A stretch of DNA of 5,783 nt. Origin: Ghiorsea sp. GTDB lineage: Bacteria > Pseudomonadota > Zetaproteobacteria > Mariprofundales > Mariprofundaceae. The DNA is taken from contig JALUWH010000308.1 of the NCBI GenBank assembly GCA_027019685.1, positions 1 to 5,783 of the forward strand, in the 5' to 3' direction. The translations under genes were made by a program, and so were the position numbers. Below, piece after piece: positions 1-5,160 of the stretch. The notes under the pieces are model-generated. The model saw nothing but the letters and a program-made list of their open reading frames with translations, was not told the origin of the DNA and searched no databases. The first letter of the stretch is position 1. The number at the start of each line of letters is the position of its first letter.

Positions 1-1419
1 GCATGGGAAATCACCCGCAATACCATGGCATACACCAACCATACTCTGCTACCCGAAGCCTTGGAGCGTTGGTCTGTACACTTGTTTAGCCGTTTATTAC
101 CCCGCGTGCTGGATATTATCTATGAAATCAATGCACGTTTCCTTAAAGCCTTGGCGAAAAAGTATCCCGGTGATGTAGAACGTCAGCGTCGTATGTCCAT
201 CATTGAAGAGGGTGATGAGCAACAAGTACGCATGGCATATTTAGCCATTGTTGGTTCTTTTTCCATCAATGGTGTAGCGCAATTGCATTCAGATTTATTG
301 GTGGAAGGTTTATTTAATGATTTCTATCAACTTTGGCCTGAAAAGTTCAACAATAAAACCAATGGCGTGACCCAACGCCGTTGGATGGCATGGTGCAATA
401 AGCCATTAAGCAAGTTGATTACGGATAACATTGGTGATGACTGGATTACCCAATTGGATGAATTAAAACAGTTAGCACCTTTGGCAGACAAAGCTGCATT
501 CCGCAAACAATGGGCAGTATGTAAGCTAGAAAACAAACAGCGTTTATCCGAAGTGGTCAACGAAGTATGTGGGGTATCCTTTCATCCCGATGCCATGTTT
601 GATATTCAGGTCAAACGTATCCATGAATACAAGCGCCAGTTGTTAAATGTATTACACGTGATTCATTTGTATGACCGCATCAAACGCGGTGACACAGATA
701 ACTGGACCAACCGTTGTGTATTGATTGGTGGTAAAGCTGCACCGGGTTATTACATGGCTAAACAAATCATCAAATTGATAAGCAATGTTGCCGATGTGGT
801 GAACAATGACCCTGATGTAGGCGATAAGCTGAAAGTTGTATTCTTCCCGAATTACCGTGTATCTGCCATGGAAGTAATTGCACCTGCTGCAGATTTATCC
901 GAGCAGATTTCAACTGCAGGTAAAGAAGCATCAGGCACAGGCAATATGAAGTTCATGATGAATGGTGCGATGACCATTGGCACATTGGATGGTGCAAATA
1001 TTGAAATCCGCGAAGAAGTTGGCGATGAAAACTTCTTCTTATTTGGTTTAACCGCAGAAGAAGTGGAAGCTACACGTGGCAACTACAATCCCAATGCTAT
1101 TATTGATGCCGATGAAGATTTAAAACGTGTGATGAACTTGATTGAGTGTGGTCATTTCAACCAGTTTGAACCAGGTTTATTCTCTTCTATTACTGGAGCT
1201 ATTCGTTGTAATGATGACCCTTGGCTCACTGCCGCTGATTTCCGTTCATACATTGAAGCCCAACAACAAGCATCGCTTGCCTATCAAGACAAAACTAAGT
1301 GGCTGAAAATGAGTATTTATAACACTGCATACAGCGGAAAATTCTCAACAGACCGCACTATGCGGGATTATAATCGTGAGATTTGGGGACTAAATCCAGT
1401 CAAACCTCAGGTGAGCTAA
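1..1419 (+). CDS. glgP: Glycogen/starch/maltodextrin phosphorylase, C-terminal part (5' end outside window)
   Basis: Cytoplasmic GT35 phosphorylase. It releases glucose-1-phosphate from the non-reducing ends of alpha-1,4-glucan, using inorganic phosphate and a PLP cofactor. The frame is open from the first base (AWEITRNT, then AYTNHTLLPEALERW, a family landmark), so the ATG at 25 is internal, not a start. The visible 472 residues are roughly the last 55-60% of a protein that is usually about 800-850 aa. Landmarks in order are VKRIHEYKRQLLN (codons about 204-216), GGKAAPGY, and EASGTGNMKF followed by NGAMTIGTLDGANIEI. The PLP-binding lysine is the AAG codon at 949-951. The frame is intact to a TAA at 1417-1419. 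Its stop lies 5 nt from the convergent stop of the mercury cassette, with no convincing terminator between. The substrate (glycogen or maltodextrin) cannot be resolved from sequence. The neighbouring glgA favours glycogen. Confidence 0.97.
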   Translation, partial: AWEITRNTMAYTNHTLLPEALERWSVHLFSRLLPRVLDIIYEINARFLKALAKKYPGDVERQRRMSIIEEGDEQQVRMAYLAIVGSFSINGVAQLHSDLLVEGLFNDFYQLWPEKFNNKTNGVTQRRWMAWCNKPLSKLITDNIGDDWITQLDELKQLAPLADKAAFRKQWAVCKLENKQRLSEVVNEVCGVSFHPDAMFDIQVKRIHEYKRQLLNVLHVIHLYDRIKRGDTDNWTNRCVLIGGKAAPGYYMAKQIIKLISNVADVVNNDPDVGDKLKVVFFPNYRVSAMEVIAPAADLSEQISTAGKEASGTGNMKFMMNGAMTIGTLDGANIEIREEVGDENFFLFGLTAEEVEATRGNYNPNAIIDADEDLKRVMNLIECGHFNQFEPGLFSSITGAIRCNDDPWLTAADFRSYIEAQQQASLAYQDKTKWLKMSIYNTAYSGKFSTDRTMRDYNREIWGLNPVKPQVS

Positions 1420-1424
1420 ATAAG

Positions 1425-1634
1425 TTAACAGGCTTGCTGTTGCTGTATGGGTGGGCATGGCACATCGCCATAAGAACAATACACGCAGCAATCCCCCACT
1501 TTGGGTTTAAGTACGGCATGGCAAGATGTACACTCATAAAACCATTGGCAAGCATCGGTTGGCATGGTTTCCTTTTTGCTAAAACCACACTTTGGGCAAG
1601 TAATGGTTGAATCAGGTATGATGGTTTGCGTCAT
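1425..1634 (-). CDS. Small Cys-rich GDCCVxC-motif protein, last gene of mercury cassette
   Basis: A 69-aa soluble protein with 10 cysteines: C13, C16, C29, C35, C38, C49, C50, C53, C60 and the final residue C69. CPKC (13-16) and CTSC (35-38) look like a zinc-ribbon-type pair. They are followed by the diagnostic GDCCVYCSYG (47-56) and a CPPIQ segment. This matches the family NCBI calls GDCCVxC domain-containing (seleno)protein, which as I recall often lies beside merT/merF-type genes; its biochemical role is not established. The motif cysteines are encoded by TGC TGC, so this is the all-Cys form. The start at 1634 is preferred because AAGGAG (1641-1646 on the minus strand) precedes it by 6 nt. 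An ATG at 1661 would add nine residues but has no such support. The start lies inside the merF-like gene (23-nt overlap), implying translational coupling. Binding Hg(II) is an inference from the cysteines and context. Confidence 0.88.
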   Translation of the reverse strand: MTQTIIPDSTITCPKCGFSKKETMPTDACQWFYECTSCHAVLKPKVGDCCVYCSYGDVPCPPIQQQQAC

Positions 1635-1836
1635 GATGTTCTCCTTTTTTAAGCCATGCATATACAGTTAAGCCAAGAAACAGAATCAGTGCTGGAAGCA
1701 GTATCGCATCCAAATATCCAACCCATGCTGCCAGCCCTAAAGCACCAAATAGAATAACCAAAAGCGGTGTAAAGCAACATAATGCAGCAAGCAATGTGCC
1801 TACAATGCCAACTTTAAGTAATATATTTTTCTGCAT
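1612..1836 (-). CDS. merF: MerF-like mercuric ion inner-membrane transporter
   Basis: A 74-aa protein with two predicted membrane helices, about residues 8-34 and 40-62. It resembles MerF, which moves Hg(II) across the inner membrane into the cytoplasm. Family marks are GTLLAALCCFTPLLVILFGALG, with the vicinal C20-C21 pair in helix 1, then a GYLD turn and LLPAL at the start of helix 2. The canonical MerF has a second Cys-Cys pair near the C-terminus; here there is none, and the protein ends in a tail with HH at 67-68 and 72-73. A good ribosome-binding site (GAGG at 1844-1847, 7 nt from ATG) supports the start. The gene lies 17 nt after merT, and its last 23 nt overlap the GDCCVxC gene. Family assignment is fairly secure. 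Transport competence without the second Cys pair is uncertain. Confidence 0.88.
   Translation of the reverse strand: MQKNILLKVGIVGTLLAALCCFTPLLVILFGALGLAAWVGYLDAILLPALILFLGLTVYAWLKKGEHHDANHHT
1641..1646 (-). promoter_or_regulatory. Ribosome-binding site of the GDCCVxC gene, inside merF
   Basis: AAGGAG on the minus strand, 6 nt before the ATG at 1634. It lies within merF codons Lys-Gly-Glu, so the end of merF carries both protein-coding and initiation signals. Confidence 0.8.
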
Positions 1837-1853
1837 ATAAACACCTCACAATA

Positions 1854-2168
1854 TTAATAAACATAAGGAAAAAAGAGCAATACAATGGACAATAAGCCCA
1901 AGCCAATCACCCAAACAGGGTTAGGCGCTTTGCATTCTTGAGCAAAGCATATGTTTCGTTTGCGCCAATATTGCCAACCTGCCCAAAGCAACAAACCTAT
2001 GGTGATGACGGCAAATAAAGGGCGAAATGGCTCTAAAACAATAAAAAATGATGCTGAACCAAGCCCCAAGACAGCAAAAATAAAGGACCAACAGCATGCC
2101 GATGCCAAGCTGCCAGTAAGCACTGCCACTAGCAAAGATAGTTTAGAATGCGATGCGGAGTTATTCAT
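1854..2168 (-). CDS. merT: MerT-like mercuric transport protein
   Basis: A 104-aa, three-helix inner-membrane protein. MerT takes Hg(II) from periplasmic thiols or MerP through a Cys pair in helix 1 and passes it to cytoplasmic cysteines. Helix 1 is about residues 12-31 with SACCWS (C25-C26). Next come VLEPFRPLF (44-52, the family's LEPYRP element) and helix 2 (about 50-68). A cytoplasmic loop follows with C74 and C79, spaced C-x4-C where the classical protein has C-x5-C. Helix 3 (about 86-100) ends in FFPYVY, like the FPYV end of classical MerT. The start at 2168 has GGAG at 2176-2179, 7 nt upstream. An in-frame ATG at 2186 is possible but less well placed. The start overlaps the merR stop by 8 nt, so the two genes are probably translationally coupled. 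No merP follows. Confidence 0.88.
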   Translation of the reverse strand: MNNSASHSKLSLLVAVLTGSLASACCWSFIFAVLGLGSASFFIVLEPFRPLFAVITIGLLLWAGWQYWRKRNICFAQECKAPNPVWVIGLGLLSIVLLFFPYVY

Positions 2169-2556
2169 GATCTTTCTCCATCGCATTTAAAATTGGACAC
2201 AAGTCACCTTTATCTTTTTGTTCACATTGTTCTGCAAGTTCGAGTAATACATATTGCATGCGTAAAAGGCTTTGAACTCGTGAAGCAATTTCACCCGCTT
2301 TGTTCCTAGCAATTTGCCGCACTTCGTCACAATTGCTTTCTCCAGCGCGCAATGACAAGAGAACTTTGATTTCTTCAAGGGTAAAACCAAGTGATTTAGC
2401 ATGTATTATAAATAATAATCGCTTAGCGTCCGCTTCCGAATAAATACGGTAACCTGATGATGATCGCCTAGGTTTACTTAATAAACCTCGCCTCTCGTAA
2501 TAACGAATGGTATCAATGTTAACCTTTGCTTTTTTTGCCAGTTCACCAATTTTCAT
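2161..2556 (-). CDS. merR: MerR-family Hg(II)-responsive transcriptional regulator
   Basis: A 131-aa dimeric regulator. MerR proteins sit on an over-long promoter spacer and unwind it when metal binds. The N-terminal winged helix-turn-helix reads KIGELAKKAKVNIDTIRYYERRGLL (from residue 2), then a GYRIYSEAD wing and the LGFTLEEIKVLL element. A dimerisation helix follows. The three Hg(II) ligands of Tn501 MerR (C82, C117, C126) are all present, as C76, C111 and C120 here, with identical spacing of 35 and 9 residues; CPIL after the last matches CPLI. This and the adjacent merT/merF argue for mercury rather than Zn, Cd, Cu or Pb, although Pb/Cd sensors share part of the pattern. The start at 2556 is chosen because the predicted -10 box leaves the in-frame ATG at 2574 upstream of the transcription start. 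merR is first in its own operon, so it is probably autoregulated. Confidence 0.92.
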   Translation of the reverse strand: MKIGELAKKAKVNIDTIRYYERRGLLSKPRRSSSGYRIYSEADAKRLLFIIHAKSLGFTLEEIKVLLSLRAGESNCDEVRQIARNKAGEIASRVQSLLRMQYVLLELAEQCEQKDKGDLCPILNAMEKDHE

Positions 2557-2562
2557 GCTGCA

Positions 2563-2594
2563 ATGATAAACCATAGAGTATGGTCAAGGGTCAA
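2563..2594 (-). promoter_or_regulatory. MerR-type promoter with operator dyad, driving merR-merT-merF-GDCCVxC
   Basis: Read on the minus strand: a -35 box TTGACC (2594-2589), a 20-nt spacer (2588-2569) and a -10 box TATCAT (2568-2563, one mismatch to TATAAT). A perfect dyad, ACCATA-CTC-TATGGT (2584-2570), lies near the middle of the spacer. Over-long 19-20-nt spacers with a central dyad are the hallmark of promoters activated by MerR-family regulators. A second TTGACC (2587-2582) runs into the dyad, but is only 13 nt from the -10, too close to be the -35. Transcription should start about at the A of the merR ATG (2556). The architecture is seen; regulation by this MerR is inferred. Confidence 0.78.
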
Positions 2595-2613
2595 CCTTTC
2601 TTCATTTTCTATA

Positions 2614-3549
2614 TCACTTTGGTTTATTGAATAAATTTGCAGCACCTAAAAGACCTGCATTATCCTTAAGTATCGAGGGCAAAATACGCACTTTATTTTG
2701 TTGTGGTGGAATAAGATTGTTATTCAGTGAAACCATGATGTTGGGGTGTAATATATTCCATGCTCCAATCAAACCACCACTGATGCAAACCGTTTGAATA
2801 TCTAAAAGTTTGATGGCTTCGGCAATAGCTTGCCCAAGATAACTGGCTGCACTTTTAATGATAACATTGGCTTCGTGATTACCCTGAATACCACGTTCAA
2901 AAATGATTTTTGTTTCAAGCTGTTCACCTGAAATTTCAGCATATCTAGCACTGATTGCGCTTGCAGAAGCATAAGCTTCAACACAACCATGATTACCACA
3001 GCCACATAACCTTGCATCTTGACCATGTGCTACACACAAATGCCCAAACTCCATCGCCATGCCATGCTCACCTGTATAGGGTTGATGATTGAGTATGAAA
3101 CCACCGCCAATGCCTGTGCCAAGCGTGATATGCAATAAGTTCTTATGCCCTTTGCCTGCACCAAAGGTATGTTCACCAATCGCCGCACATAATGCATCAT
3201 TTTGTGCCGATACGGGGATATGAAGCTGATTGGACAATAATTCGGCAAGGTTGAAATTGTCTAATTGTGGAATATTCGGTGAGCTGGCTAATATACCTGA
3301 ATCACCCATAAAAAAACCTGGAAAACCGATTCCCAAACCAACAATATCTGCATCCAATAGCGGTTGCGCAGCTTGGCTAATCGTATCCACAATAGCTTGC
3401 GCTGCTGCCTCACTGGAAAGCTCTGTCAATTGGCTAAAGTTGGTTTGTACCCGCACTTCTCGAACTATATGACCACCAGCTTGCACCCGCGCCAAACGCA
3501 AATTCGTGCCACCAATATCTGCAGCAAGAACATCACCCTTTTCAATCAT
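2614..3549 (-). CDS. ROK-family glucokinase
   Basis: A 311-aa cytoplasmic sugar kinase, most likely phosphorylating glucose with ATP to glucose-6-phosphate. ROK marks in order: the phosphate loop DIGGTN at 11-16; GFPGF (75-79); QNDALCAA (116-123), whose D118 is the expected catalytic base; LGTGIGGGF (143-151); and E167-F-G-H170. Zinc ligands follow: H170 with C182, C184 and C189 in CGCGNHGCVE. The C-terminal SGGLIGAW adenine-side motif is also present. There is no N-terminal DNA-binding domain, so it is an enzyme rather than a NagC/Mlc-type repressor. The start at 3549 (weak GAG 7 nt upstream) overlaps the glgA stop by 8 nt, suggesting coupling. An in-frame ATG at 3561 would add four residues but has no ribosome-binding site. 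Specificity for glucose over N-acetylmannosamine or fructose is inferred from the glycogen context. Confidence 0.92.
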   Translation of the reverse strand: MIEKGDVLAADIGGTNLRLARVQAGGHIVREVRVQTNFSQLTELSSEAAAQAIVDTISQAAQPLLDADIVGLGIGFPGFFMGDSGILASSPNIPQLDNFNLAELLSNQLHIPVSAQNDALCAAIGEHTFGAGKGHKNLLHITLGTGIGGGFILNHQPYTGEHGMAMEFGHLCVAHGQDARLCGCGNHGCVEAYASASAISARYAEISGEQLETKIIFERGIQGNHEANVIIKSAASYLGQAIAEAIKLLDIQTVCISGGLIGAWNILHPNIMVSLNNNLIPPQQNKVRILPSILKDNAGLLGAANLFNKPK

Positions 3550-4999
3550 GCAAAAGCTCATTGTATAAGCTTACATAAGCTTCTGCTGAGGCTTGCCATG
3601 ATGAATCACGTTTTAAAGCACGACTGCGAATCCTTGACCATGTTGCAGGCTTTTGGAATACCGCAACGGCTTGTTCCACCGCAGCATCAAATGCTTGGGC
3701 TGTGGCAGCTTCAAAATGAAACCCCGTACTTTTTGATTTATGCTGATTGTAATCAATGACAGTATCTTTTAAACCACCTGTGGCGCGGACAATGGGTACA
3801 TTGCCATAACGCATTGCCATCAATTGACCAAGCCCACATGGCTCAAAACGTGATGGCATAAGGAACATATCACCCGCTGCATAAATTTCTCTAGCAACTG
3901 TTTCGCTAAACCCTTTATAAAAATACATTTGTTTTGGGTTTTCAGCGGCAAGTGCACTAAGTGCTTCTTCGCTGTGCGCATCACCTGAACCAAGAATGGC
4001 AAGCTGATAACCGCGATCTAACCATGTTTGGATATTACCAAGCAACAAATCAATGCCTTTTTGCTCAGCAAGGCGTGAAATTAAGGTCAATAATGGCACT
4101 TTGGCATCCACAGTTAAACCTGTTTGACTTTGGAGTGCTTTTTTACACGCTTTTTTGCCTGCAATTTTCCCCGCGCCAAAATTGCTATGTATCGTCATAT
4201 CGGTTTGCGGATTCCACGCATCCAAATCCAAGCCATTGACAATACCCGACAATTTATCCGCATGATGTTGTAAAAAACCTTCAAGCTGACAGCCATATTC
4301 AGGGGTCATGATTTCTTCAGCATAAGTCGGGCTAACGGTGGTCAAGGCATGTGCTGCTTCAATGCCTGCTTTCATGCAATTGATTTGACCATGAAATTCA
4401 TAACCATCCATGTGAAAATACTGGCTTGGTAAACCCAAGCGATGAATCCACTCTGGTGGGAACACACCCTGATATGCAAGGTTATGAATGGTGTACACTG
4501 TCTTGGCGCGGCTTAAATTGGGATGATGAATATATTGTGTTTTTTTAAGCAATGGTACCATGCCAGTTTGCCAATCATGACAATGGATAATATCCACAGG
4601 TTTATCCATTTTGGCAATGGCTTCAAGAGCAACACGGTCAAACAATGTAAAACGCAGCAGGTTATCTTCATACGCACCACCCGCAGGTCCATAAATACCC
4701 TCACGGTCAAATAAATCATCTTGTTCAACCAAGATAAATCTAAGTTTATCCACCACGGCTTCATACAATGGACATTGACGCTGAAAACCATCCACCCACA
4801 TTTCAATGACAGTATCCAAAGGCGTGGCTGAAATATTGTTCTTGGCTAAATGCTGGCGATAAAAAGGCATAATCACCGTCACCTGATGTCCCAAGCTTTG
4901 TAGGGCTAAAGGTAATGAACCTGCCACATCAGCCAATCCACCCGTTTTGGCAAGTGGTGTGGCTTCAGATGCAATAAATACGATGTTCAGTTGTGCCAT
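3542..4999 (-). CDS. glgA: Glycogen synthase (ADP-glucose glucosyltransferase)
   Basis: A 485-aa GT5 enzyme, close to the usual length of about 480. It transfers glucose from ADP-glucose to the non-reducing end of alpha-1,4-glucan in the cytoplasm. The N-terminal Rossmann domain has SEATPLAKTGGLADV (11-25; K18 is the conserved KTGGL lysine), HDWQTG (141-146) and YTIHNLAYQG (169-178). The C-terminal domain has GIVNGLD and WNP (252-264), SRLAEQKG (308-315; R309 and K314 contact the nucleotide phosphates in the family), and SRFEPCGLGQL (383-393), whose E386 is the first Glu of the EX7E-type motif. ATGGLKDTV (406-414) follows. The start at 4999 is set by TGGAGG ending 5 nt upstream. It is the first gene of a minus-strand pair with the ROK kinase. 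Nothing looks truncated or frameshifted. Confidence 0.97.
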   Translation of the reverse strand: MAQLNIVFIASEATPLAKTGGLADVAGSLPLALQSLGHQVTVIMPFYRQHLAKNNISATPLDTVIEMWVDGFQRQCPLYEAVVDKLRFILVEQDDLFDREGIYGPAGGAYEDNLLRFTLFDRVALEAIAKMDKPVDIIHCHDWQTGMVPLLKKTQYIHHPNLSRAKTVYTIHNLAYQGVFPPEWIHRLGLPSQYFHMDGYEFHGQINCMKAGIEAAHALTTVSPTYAEEIMTPEYGCQLEGFLQHHADKLSGIVNGLDLDAWNPQTDMTIHSNFGAGKIAGKKACKKALQSQTGLTVDAKVPLLTLISRLAEQKGIDLLLGNIQTWLDRGYQLAILGSGDAHSEEALSALAAENPKQMYFYKGFSETVAREIYAAGDMFLMPSRFEPCGLGQLMAMRYGNVPIVRATGGLKDTVIDYNQHKSKSTGFHFEAATAQAFDAAVEQAVAVFQKPATWSRIRSRALKRDSSWQASAEAYVSLYNELLHD

Positions 5000-5004
5000 A
5001 TTTT

Positions 5005-5009
5005 CCTCC
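5005..5009 (-). promoter_or_regulatory. Ribosome-binding site of glgA
   Basis: GGAGG on the minus strand, 5 nt before the ATG at 4999. It excludes the in-frame TTG at 5011 as a start, because that codon overlaps the Shine-Dalgarno sequence itself. Confidence 0.85.
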
Positions 5010-5079
5010 AACCCATGTAAGACAAACGCACTTTAACAGATAAGTTTATTTTTATCTTCTATCCTTTGATGGCATCAGC

Positions 5080-5102
5080 AAAGCTTTATAAACATTAGCT
5101 TT
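5080..5102. repeat. Inverted repeat AAAGCT-N11-AGCTTT between glgA and pgi
   Basis: Perfect 6-bp arms (5080-5085 and 5097-5102) separated by 11 AT-rich bases, centred about 90 bp from the glgA start and 70 bp from the pgi start. The arm spacing, about 17 bp centre to centre, would suit a dimeric regulator. In an AT-rich spacer an arm pair this short may also arise by chance. Confidence 0.35.
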
Positions 5103-5160
5103 TACATCATTATTAGGCTAAGTTACCCCTGTTATAAGGTTTTTTCTTTGGAGGAATGGG

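Larger units (their letters stand above)
5000..5160. promoter_or_regulatory. Divergent intergenic region between glgA and pgi
   Basis: This 161-bp AT-rich gap must hold promoters for glgA (leftward) and pgi (rightward). No strong sigma-70 pair is visible. A weak rightward candidate is TTATTA (5110-5115), 17 nt, TATAAG (5133-5138). A leftward TATAAA lies near 5085-5090, without a convincing -35. A small dyad TTAG-G-CTAA sits at 5113-5121. The pgi Shine-Dalgarno GGAGG is at 5150-5154. No small ORF or RNA gene is supportable. Confidence 0.55.

Noticed and set aside
25..27. ATG at 25 as the glgP start
   Set aside because: The frame is open to base 1, the residues before it match the phosphorylase family, and half of the enzyme would be missing.
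1427..1441. Hairpin AACAG-GCTTG-CTGTT just after the glgP stop as a terminator
   Set aside because: The stem is only 5 bp, lacks a following T-run on either strand, and lies inside the GDCCVxC coding sequence.
1485..1491. Selenocysteine in the GDCCVxC motif
   Set aside because: Both cysteines of the motif are TGC codons and no in-frame TGA occurs before the TAA stop, so this is the Cys form.
1383..1610. 75-aa plus-strand open frame across the glgP end and the cassette
   Set aside because: It overlaps glgP in another frame and is antisense to the GDCCVxC gene, whose Cys motif pattern is clearly the real coding signal.
2557..2574. Alternative merR start at the ATG at 2574
   Set aside because: It lies inside the operator dyad and upstream of the predicted transcription start, and the extra residues match nothing in the family.
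3364..3759. 131-aa plus-strand open frame
   Set aside because: It is antisense to the well-supported kinase and glgA genes, and its predicted protein has no recognisable family features.
3961..4239. 92-aa plus-strand open frame inside glgA
   Set aside because: It is antisense to conserved glgA motifs, with no family resemblance.
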